Positions 1 through 5,825 of a DNA stretch of 5,825 bases are shown here, one piece after another. The notes beneath the pieces are model-generated. The model had not been told where the DNA came from. It did no database searches and saw nothing but the letters and a program-made list of their open reading frames with translations. Source of the DNA: JBKJTP01 sp046590195 (GTDB lineage: Bacteria; Bacteroidota; Ignavibacteria; Palsa-1295); NCBI GenBank assembly GCA_046590195.1, contig JBKJTP010000267.1:1-5825 (forward strand). Direction: 5' to 3'. Numbering within the stretch: position 1 is the first letter of the stretch; each line of letters starts with the position of its first letter. The position numbers and the translations under genes are program-made.

Positions 1-180
1 ATCGACAGCCGAAGCAAGTCCGAGTGGGATCTCCTCACTCTGCGTTAGCCTCTCGTCGAAAAACTTGTATGACCCAAGAATCTGGTTCTGCTCGATGGGA
101 AGGGCCGAGCGCACGAACTGCGCCTGCACAACGGATGTGCTGAGGGATAGCAGCGCGACGATGAGAAGTAAAGGCTTCAC
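1..180 (-). CDS. Exported protein of unknown function, N-terminal part only
   Basis: The first 60 codons of a gene that continues past the left edge. Reading from a GTG at 180, the product opens with a classic signal peptide: MKP, a hydrophobic core of LLLIVALLSLSTSVV, then a VQA|Q cleavage site near residue 20. The visible mature part (QFVRSALPIEQNQILGSYKF onward, to residue 60) is mostly polar and matches no family I recognise. An in-frame ATG at 207 would add nine residues (MAYRFNNGN) and still leave a usable signal peptide. I prefer 180 because it gives the normal short n-region and because the ATG at 207 is buried in a 12-bp stem. Neither start has a clear Shine-Dalgarno. The gene lies 82 bases (or 55 with the ATG) after porV on the same strand, so co-transcription with the secretion genes is possible. 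The export signal and open frame are seen; any link to type IX secretion is inferred from position. Confidence 0.72.
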   Translation of the reverse strand, partial: MKPLLLIVALLSLSTSVVQAQFVRSALPIEQNQILGSYKFFDERLTQSEEIPLGLASAVD

Positions 181-200
181 ATTACCATTGTTAAAACGAT

Positions 201-227
201 AAGCCATTCGAGGTACTCGAATGGCTT
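201..227 (-). terminator. Perfect 12-bp stem-loop after porV, possible terminator or attenuator
   Basis: The arms 201-212 (AAGCCATTCGAG) and 216-227 (CTCGAATGGCTT) are exact reverse complements around a 3-base loop. On the minus strand the stem begins about 35 bases after the porV stop and is followed by ATCGTTTT, a short interrupted U-tract, which fits a weak intrinsic terminator for the porU-porV transcript. A 10-bp palindrome, TTTCGCGAAA (226-235), overlaps its outer edge. Only about 20 bases separate the stem from the GTG start of the next gene, so a promoter for that gene would not fit between them. The hairpin would therefore sit in its leader or be read through. Leader attenuator, mRNA-end stabiliser and start-codon-masking structure are all open alternatives. 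The structure is certain from sequence; its role is inferred. Confidence 0.5.
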
Positions 228-262
228 TCGCGAAAAAACAGAAGACGGTGAGGCTCAGAGGC

Positions 263-1351
263 TTACCAGTTCACTCCGAGAGAGAACCGCAGCGTGTTTG
301 CAAGCGGGTGATTCGTCTCGAATGTGTAGATGTAGCTGAAGTCAAAGTCGTAAACATCGTACTTGAGTCCAGCGCCGAACGTCATGTACTCACGTCCACC
401 GACGCGTTCGCCTTCTACGTAATAGCCTGTTCGAAGTGCTACAACCCGATCATACCAATATTCCATGCCTGTTGCGAGCATGAGCGAGCGGCCGGTGTTC
501 TCATCCCACGAAGTAATGAATGCCTTCGGTAAGCTGTGTACGGTATTATCTGCGTCACGCTTGACGAGAAGCTTTGATACGTCTGCTGCAAATACGAGAT
601 CGTTGTACTCGTCCTTGTACAGCTTGTATGATGCACCGACGCGAAGCAATGTTGGGAGTGGATCAGCCTGAGTAACATCGACATACTGTACACGAGGACC
701 GATGTTAGCGAGATTGAATCCAACAGTTAACGCATTTCCGATACCGTCGATGTAGGTAGAATCAGGCTTCCAGAGAGCGCTTATATCGAAGCTCACCGAG
801 CGTGCAACACCCGACTTTTGCTCCTGGCCAACTTTGATGCCCGAAGAGAGCGACGACTGGATATAACGAAGGCTACCGCCGAATCCCCAATCAGCAGAAA
901 GCTTTGTGGCGTAGGCAAGCGCGATCGCATACTCGAACGACGTGAACTTACCGACAGGCTCTGGAGAGTTCTCGAGCGTATAAAGGAATTCACCGAGATT
1001 GAGATAGGTGATCGCTGCACCGATCGTACCACCGAACTTCTCTTCATCACCCCACTTGAATGAGAGGTAATCGTAGAAGAGATCGCTGTTGAACTGCGGC
1101 AGCCAATAGGAGTGCGTCAAACTGACTTGCTTTCCTGTCTGGAAGGCGAGGCCGGCTGGATTCCAATAGAGCGCGGTAGCATTATCGGCAAGGCCAGCAC
1201 CCACATCGCCCATGCCGCTTGCGCGCGCATCCGGAGCGATCAGGAGGAATGGCACGGCCGTCGAGACACGCATCTGCGCATGTGCCGGACCTGATGATGT
1301 TGCGAGCACGATAACGCTGAATAGGAGTGCCGCAAAAATTCGCTTCTGCAT
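263..1351 (-). CDS. porV: Type IX secretion system outer membrane protein PorV (LptO)
   Basis: A 362-residue outer-membrane beta-barrel of the PorV/LptO family (FadL-like). In T9SS, PorV binds translocated cargo by its C-terminal domain and carries it from the translocon to the PorU-containing attachment complex. The N-terminus is a signal peptide (MQKRIFAALLFSVIVLA) with cleavage at AHA|Q near residue 25. It is followed by the family signature PFLLIAPDARASGMGDVGAG (residues 34-53) and ALYWNPAGLAF (60-70). The rest alternates aromatic/hydrophobic and polar residues as in barrel strands, and the chain ends in Trp, as BAM-inserted barrels usually end in an aromatic residue. Length is about normal for the family. 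The frame opens upstream with a TTG at 1378, but I chose the ATG at 1351: it starts directly at the signal peptide and has a purine-rich AGAAAAGA seven bases upstream. The stop is TAA. It lies 95 bases after porU on the same strand, the conserved pairing. The family call is strong; exact orthology rests on the signature and the neighbour. Confidence 0.92.
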   Translation of the reverse strand: MQKRIFAALLFSVIVLATSSGPAHAQMRVSTAVPFLLIAPDARASGMGDVGAGLADNATALYWNPAGLAFQTGKQVSLTHSYWLPQFNSDLFYDYLSFKWGDEEKFGGTIGAAITYLNLGEFLYTLENSPEPVGKFTSFEYAIALAYATKLSADWGFGGSLRYIQSSLSSGIKVGQEQKSGVARSVSFDISALWKPDSTYIDGIGNALTVGFNLANIGPRVQYVDVTQADPLPTLLRVGASYKLYKDEYNDLVFAADVSKLLVKRDADNTVHSLPKAFITSWDENTGRSLMLATGMEYWYDRVVALRTGYYVEGERVGGREYMTFGAGLKYDVYDFDFSYIYTFETNHPLANTLRFSLGVNW

Positions 1352-1357
1352 AAATGA

Positions 1358-1365
1358 TCTTTTCT
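1358..1365 (-). promoter_or_regulatory. Purine-rich ribosome-binding region of porV
   Basis: AGAAAAGA ends six bases before the ATG at 1351. It is not a canonical Shine-Dalgarno, but A-rich leaders are typical of Bacteroidota, where anti-SD pairing is often weak or absent. It supports the ATG over the in-frame TTG at 1378. Confidence 0.35.
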
Positions 1366-1411
1366 GTACCTGATTCAATAAAACTCTACGTAAGACTCTC
1401 GATGCTCTTTC

Positions 1412-1430
1412 AGCTGATCTCGAGATCGCT
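1412..1430. repeat. Imperfect palindrome in the porU-porV gap
   Basis: A perfect 12-base palindrome, GATCTCGAGATC (1416-1427), is extended by three more pairs (AGC with GCT) if one T at 1415 is bulged out. As RNA it would form a 7-bp stem with a TCGA loop. No U-tract follows on either strand, so it does not look like a terminator. It could be a protein-binding site or an RNA processing structure, or be chance. The rest of the 95-base gap holds no promoter I can call. Confidence 0.4.
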
Positions 1431-1446
1431 CGACGACAATGTGATA

Positions 1447-4400
1447 CTAACGAACAATGACGAAGTTACCAAAGGCACTCGCCGATCTTCCATCATTCTG
1501 GTCGCTGATGGTGATGCGATAGGTGTAAGCACCCTGAGGGTTGATCAAACCTGTATCATCGCTACCATCCCATCTGACCTCAACAATGTTTCCTGAAATA
1601 TTCTTTGACTCGATCGTACGAACAAGTCTTCCATCCGAAGTGAAGATGTCCAGTGTCGCATCGACCAGGCTTCCACTATTGAGTGGATGCATGAACGAGA
1701 CGGTCATCTGATCCTTCACCGGATTCGGATAGACCGTTGCGTTGTACAGCTTGAACGGATCGTCATCCTTTGCGACGAACTCGACCTCTGTAAATGACGG
1801 GTTATTCAACGCATCGAACGCACGAACCCTGAGCGTGTGCCGTCCTGCAGGTAGCGACATCTTTGTGACGGCTGTGCCTACACGGAAGTTATCCTGCTCC
1901 GAAACATAATTCTCAGCCATGTTGACGCTGTTATCGCTCTCGTCGTCAACCCAGCCAATGAAGGAGTGTCCAACACTCGCTGTCGAGGTGTTGAGCCCGA
2001 GTTCGTCCTTAATATCGACAATGACGTTGCTGTTCATCGGTACGATGTCGCCGCTTCTGAATGCGCGTGTGCCGATGTAGACCTTGAGTTCGGGGCCCGC
2101 TGAATCGCTGATGACGATCGAAGGATCGGAGCCAGCCAGACGAACACGCTCATACGAACCCAATGCAGAACGCGAATCGTCTGCATATGCGATCACGCTG
2201 ATCTTCGCATTATTCGAATCGAATTTGATATCGCGAGGGACGATGAAGTTGGCTGAGAAGCGGCCGTTGCGAACGGTTGCAGTACCACGATAAAGGATCG
2301 GTCCTTCCATCTGGAAGACATCAGTGATCGGATTGTTGCTGACAAAAGTGGTTGTGCGCGAGACGGTTGTCCGAGTATCGAAAAGTGTAACGGTTGCCTG
2401 TCCGTTGAATGTAGGATCGATTCCCGAGATCTCCTCGCATGTGTTCGAGACCCGACCAGTGACCCTTACTTCGGAAAGCGCCGGAATCGTGGAGACCTCT
2501 TCGCTGACTGGCGAATTGTTGATCGAATCAACGATCGCATATTGCTTCGGCACCAGCAGTCGCATCGCGGGATCGGCCTGCAAATAGAACCACACTGGGT
2601 TCATCCCTGTGCGGTTCAGCTTCGAGATGAGCAGCGCCGTGCCGAGATGATTTGAACCGTATGCTGCTTCACATGGCACATCAAAGAGCCCTTCGAAAAA
2701 CTTCGGATATAATGCTTCGCCTGGATACACGGAGCGCGAAGTCCCAAGAAGACCAATAGCTCCGCCCGCTTCACGCGTAAGCATCATTACGCCACCAGAG
2801 ACTTCAGCGTAATTATCGTACTCTGCGAAATCGCAGGTTGCCATCGCGACGAATGTCAACTTGTCGTAATTATTCAGCTTGTTGATCGACGAAGGCACCT
2901 GGAGCACCGATTCATGCGTCCAAACCTTTGGATTACCGTGACCAATATAGCTAGTGATGATGGAGCCTCCATTGAACGCGTCATTGACCGCGATCTCCAT
3001 CTCAGGTTTGCGGCGACCACCTGACGTATAGACCGTCTGGTAATTCATACCGTAGACCTTATTGACTTGCATGCGCGACGGGATCCAGATCGTCGTCGAT
3101 TCGACGTCAGCGAGATGGTCGAGTGGATCTGGCCCTATCCCCTCACCCTGGCGGTCATCGATCACCATGCTAACGCGCGCTCGCCATGGGCCTTCGGCGG
3201 CAGAGGTTTCGTACCGCTTCAACTTGGAAACGACAACTGCGGCCTCATCGGCGGACTGTACACTCAGTCGACCAACACCGACATCAGGATCCATCGTCGA
3301 GAGTCCGCTCTTTGGCGTCAGACGAACGTAGTACCCATCATCTGGCGTGTTAACTTCCGAGTAGGATCGAAGCGACTCGACGTGTTCGCTGCCTGGCAAC
3401 TCATAGACAGGGATGCGGGTCGGCAGATCGGTAATCCGATTCTGGTAATCGACATGCCCACCGCCGAATAGCGTGAGAAACATCGGCACCTGCGTACCGT
3501 TGCGGATCGTATGGCGATAGGTATAGGCCATGAAGTCGCGGATCGCGACAGGATCCTTCGCGCCATAGCCGAATTCTTTATAGATATCCTCGAGCGATAC
3601 GACCGTGGACTTTACCGGCTCGGTCGCATGTCCACCCTTTTCGCGTAACGCACGCAGATCTTCTGCCTGCTCGCGAAGCGCTTCAGGTGTGATGATAATG
3701 TTCGTTGAGCCCTGCTGCCCAATCGTTTGGCGTAGTGTTAATGGGCTTGTGCGGGCGATCTTGCCGCCGCCAACTCGCAACACCGATTGATCGCTGAAGG
3801 CAACAAACTGACGAAGGATATCAGTCTTGCCCTGGATGCTGACCGCGAGGGAGTTGCCACTTGCATTTCCGCTGATCAAACTTGGAGATGTTGCATTGCT
3901 AACATCCCATACTGCACCGCCAGAAGCATTCGTAAAGCTATACTCAAAAGCTTCTTTGGTATCGAGCACGTAGAATGGCAGTGAAGTATTGCCGATCGTG
4001 GTATTCGAGCGATAGAAGATCTCGATCCAATTCAGGAATGCGCGGCCATCGGGATCGGTCGTTGAGTAATTGATACCTACACGCTCGGGCTTGCCGATGC
4101 TCGCATCCAGTTGGAACACCGACTTCCAATTTCGTCGTGGCTTGGGGTAATCTTCTTTATCTGGATTGACCTGACCTATGATCGAACCTACTTTACTTCC
4201 GTTGACGGAAACATTATACGTATTCGGCTTGCGAATGAGACCGCCAGTACCAACACGAAGGATAGTCGAATCGGGTATGTAACCTGGAAGCACCGATACA
4301 TCGACTGTCAGCGGATCGATGCCTTCACGTGGAAGCAGTTCACCAACTAACTCGCGCGAGAGATTCCCAACCTCAAATGCACGCTCGACCTCGCGAACGG

Positions 4401-5559
4401 AGATCACGCTTACATTCGATGCCTGCTTGGGTACTTCTGTGATCGTATCTGGTTGATGGCTCACGCGAGTGCGTGGTGCAACATTATCGCCGCCAACTTT
4501 CAGCATGAACTTCCCTACCGACATGTAGGGATTGATGACATGATAGAGCCCGAGCAAGCGATCGGCGCGACGCTGATACTTCCAGAACTGATTACCTGGT
4601 GCATAGAACAAAAACTCTGATAGCTGGCCCGATCCATCGGTACGAACATCGATCGCTAGCGGACGCCACTCGCCACTTGAATCGGTAATGCCTTCAGGCA
4701 TTAAGCGTGCTCCATAGCCGAAAAGCTCTATCGAGTTCGGATCCATTGATGTGATACCTGCGCCGCGAAGATCGTCGGCTGTGATCTTGTAGATGCCTTC
4801 ACGGTCGGTCTCGATCGTCAGCCACTCGCCTGCTGCCTGCGGTGTAGTCTTGAGTGCCTTCGAGCCCATCTCTCTGCGAGCAGTCTGCATCGCCTGCGCT
4901 TGCGCAGAACGATAGAGGCTTGCGTTCGTACCGTTGACATATCCAGCATGGAACATGTCACGCTCTGCGAGCGAAAGCGGAGCAGCACTCACCTGCGTTG
5001 CCTTGCCATAAAAACGGATACGGAGCTTGATGCTCTCGACGAGCTTTACTGAACGCGAAACAGCATCATAGCGCACAGGTGTGATCTGTACATGCTGAGC
5101 GTAGGCAGTGCGAGCCGTGGTCAACTGATCTTTCGTGACGAGCTCTTGCTGTGCGAAGTTAGCAGCATTGAAGTCTGCGTATTCATAGCGAGCTTGCGGG
5201 CCGTTGGCTGTCTGGATCGTCAGAGGATACGGCACGAGCGTCATGCTCTTCGTACCACTGAGCACCTGCTCAATGATCTCAACATTCAACGGTGTCTTTG
5301 CAGGAAGCAGGAATCCGAGTTGCAGACGCGGGATCATCGGCGAGCCGACGACATCATCGTATCTCGCGTCAGGGAAAGAGATCTTGATAAACTCGCCGCT
5401 GGATGAGCGGATCGTGTCGAAGCTATACTGCGGCTTGACCTCAATGATCATCTCACTCTCTGTTGATGAGAGGATCTTGTAATTCGTACCAGCGGTGGCG
5501 TTAGCTGCACAGAGCAGCATCAGCATCCAAAGCGCAAAAATATTCTTGGCCGTCTTCAT
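1447..5559 (-). CDS. porU: Type IX secretion system sortase PorU (C25 gingipain-family protease)
   Basis: A 1370-residue secreted cysteine protease of family C25. PorU is the T9SS surface sortase: it removes the C-terminal domain from cargo and links the protein to a cell-surface anchor. Order of parts: signal peptide (1 to about 23; MKTAKNIFALWMLMLLCAA, and LLC is not a proper lipobox); a gingipain-propeptide-like beta region (about 25-190, with GSPMIPRLQLGFLLPAKTPL); GEWLTIETDREGIYKIT (244-260), typical of C25 N-terminal domains; a long beta-rich stretch to about 610; the C25 catalytic domain (about 618-1004). The catalytic His is H874 in ITSYIGHGNPKVW and the Cys is C909 in VAMATCDFAEYD, 35 residues apart, as in gingipains. 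GVGRLSV (761-767) and ADPAMRLL (995-1002) are further family marks. Ig-like beta segments follow (about 1028-1262), then a YPNP C-terminal domain (1277-1370) ending GNFVIVR. The frame is open back to a TTG at 5772, but the ATG at 5559 starts the signal peptide and is the only ATG in that extension. The stop is TAG. porV follows after 95 bases. Confidence 0.93.
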   Translation of the reverse strand: MKTAKNIFALWMLMLLCAANATAGTNYKILSSTESEMIIEVKPQYSFDTIRSSSGEFIKISFPDARYDDVVGSPMIPRLQLGFLLPAKTPLNVEIIEQVLSGTKSMTLVPYPLTIQTANGPQARYEYADFNAANFAQQELVTKDQLTTARTAYAQHVQITPVRYDAVSRSVKLVESIKLRIRFYGKATQVSAAPLSLAERDMFHAGYVNGTNASLYRSAQAQAMQTARREMGSKALKTTPQAAGEWLTIETDREGIYKITADDLRGAGITSMDPNSIELFGYGARLMPEGITDSSGEWRPLAIDVRTDGSGQLSEFLFYAPGNQFWKYQRRADRLLGLYHVINPYMSVGKFMLKVGGDNVAPRTRVSHQPDTITEVPKQASNVSVISVREVERAFEVGNLSRELVGELLPREGIDPLTVDVSVLPGYIPDSTILRVGTGGLIRKPNTYNVSVNGSKVGSIIGQVNPDKEDYPKPRRNWKSVFQLDASIGKPERVGINYSTTDPDGRAFLNWIEIFYRSNTTIGNTSLPFYVLDTKEAFEYSFTNASGGAVWDVSNATSPSLISGNASGNSLAVSIQGKTDILRQFVAFSDQSVLRVGGGKIARTSPLTLRQTIGQQGSTNIIITPEALREQAEDLRALREKGGHATEPVKSTVVSLEDIYKEFGYGAKDPVAIRDFMAYTYRHTIRNGTQVPMFLTLFGGGHVDYQNRITDLPTRIPVYELPGSEHVESLRSYSEVNTPDDGYYVRLTPKSGLSTMDPDVGVGRLSVQSADEAAVVVSKLKRYETSAAEGPWRARVSMVIDDRQGEGIGPDPLDHLADVESTTIWIPSRMQVNKVYGMNYQTVYTSGGRRKPEMEIAVNDAFNGGSIITSYIGHGNPKVWTHESVLQVPSSINKLNNYDKLTFVAMATCDFAEYDNYAEVSGGVMMLTREAGGAIGLLGTSRSVYPGEALYPKFFEGLFDVPCEAAYGSNHLGTALLISKLNRTGMNPVWFYLQADPAMRLLVPKQYAIVDSINNSPVSEEVSTIPALSEVRVTGRVSNTCEEISGIDPTFNGQATVTLFDTRTTVSRTTTFVSNNPITDVFQMEGPILYRGTATVRNGRFSANFIVPRDIKFDSNNAKISVIAYADDSRSALGSYERVRLAGSDPSIVISDSAGPELKVYIGTRAFRSGDIVPMNSNVIVDIKDELGLNTSTASVGHSFIGWVDDESDNSVNMAENYVSEQDNFRVGTAVTKMSLPAGRHTLRVRAFDALNNPSFTEVEFVAKDDDPFKLYNATVYPNPVKDQMTVSFMHPLNSGSLVDATLDIFTSDGRLVRTIESKNISGNIVEVRWDGSDDTGLINPQGAYTYRITISDQNDGRSASAFGNFVIVR

Positions 5560-5825
5560 GACTTGAGGTATTGACAAACGAGAGGGAGCCTCGATAGTAG
5601 GCGCAGACCTGCGACACTCGAAGGAGTGCACAGAAGCTCGAATTAACTGGGAGTTCTGACCGGACAATATCGCGTACCCTAATGATTCTACAGTCCACAG
5701 CACACGATCGGATTCGTGCACAGCCTGAATACCTATGACACCGGGCTGATAGCCTGGGTCACACTGGACCAAATGCTTAAATTAATGACCTAAAAAGCAG
5801 TAGAAAGGGACGAAAAGCGATCAAA
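5560..5825 (-). other. Upstream region of porU, no gene recognised
   Basis: The porU frame stays open for 71 codons here, but with only a TTG start at 5772 and no protein features, so I treat it as untranslated. Two short inverted repeats are visible: CACTC-GAAG-GAGTG at 5615-5628 and CACGA-6-TCGTG at 5703-5718; both have 5-bp stems and may be chance. The right end (about 5771-5825) is AT-richer, with a TTAATTTAAG run on the minus strand, and is the likeliest place for a promoter. I see no convincing Bacteroidota -7 box (TAnnTTTG) or sigma-70 pair. No plus-strand gene starts here. Just before the ATG the sequence ACCTCAAGTC carries no Shine-Dalgarno. The tail of an upstream minus-strand gene could end within the last 50 or so bases, but this cannot be decided from the window. 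Confidence 0.5.

Noticed and set aside
221..532. Plus-strand open frame of 103 codons opposite the porV C-terminus
   Set aside because: It is antisense to a well-supported gene, has no family features, and begins inside the stem-loop; a shadow frame.
439..1050. Minus-strand frames of 94 and 85 codons overlapping porV
   Set aside because: Out-of-frame shadows with low-complexity, Ser/Arg-rich translations and no initiation signal.
1352..1378. TTG start of porV at 1378, adding nine residues
   Set aside because: The ATG at 1351 begins a compact signal peptide and has a purine-rich leader; the extension adds nothing recognisable.
3067..3471. Plus-strand open frame of 134 codons opposite the PorU catalytic region
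   Set aside because: It lies wholly within porU, whose protein matches its family along this stretch, and its translation shows no motif.
5492..5559. Lipoprotein signal for PorU (LLC near residues 15-17)
   Set aside because: The residue before Cys is Leu, where a lipobox needs Gly, Ala or Ser; a standard signal peptidase I site at ANA or ATA fits better.
5640..5675. Sigma-70-like promoter TTGTCC / TTAATT upstream of porU (minus strand)
   Set aside because: The spacing is about 15 bases, both boxes are poor, and Bacteroidota use a different consensus; not distinguishable from chance.

Overview
The window reads almost entirely on the minus strand and holds a porU-porV pair of the type IX secretion system (T9SS), followed by the first 60 codons of a third exported protein that runs off the left edge. 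T9SS is a trait of the Bacteroidota and relatives (FCB group). Base composition looks balanced by eye, well above AT-rich flavobacteria. Together with a 1370-residue PorU and the absence of strong Shine-Dalgarno sites, this suggests a Bacteroidota-related lineage such as Ignavibacteria or Kapaibacteria; that placement is inference.

Layout in transcription order (right to left): 5825-5560 is a non-coding upstream region of about 265 bases with no promoter I can call. 5559-1447 is porU, a secreted C25 (gingipain-family) cysteine protease with its His/Cys pair intact and a C-terminal YPNP-type sorting-like domain. 1446-1352 is a 95-base gap with an imperfect palindrome. 1351-263 is porV, an outer-membrane beta-barrel. 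262-181 is a gap with a perfect 12-bp stem-loop. 180-1 is the start of an unrecognised exported protein.

How the genes work together, from the known family roles: T9SS cargo crosses the outer membrane carrying a C-terminal domain. PorV shuttles it to the cell-surface attachment complex, and PorU cleaves the domain and transfers the protein to a surface anchor (A-LPS in Porphyromonas gingivalis). The shared strand and order match the adjacent porU-porV arrangement of P. gingivalis.

I found no RNA gene, mobile element, CRISPR array or tandem repeat. The window is mainly a recognisable secretion module. The less explained parts are the stem-loop that overlaps a candidate start codon of the third gene, the third gene itself, and the extra length on the N-terminal side of PorU.
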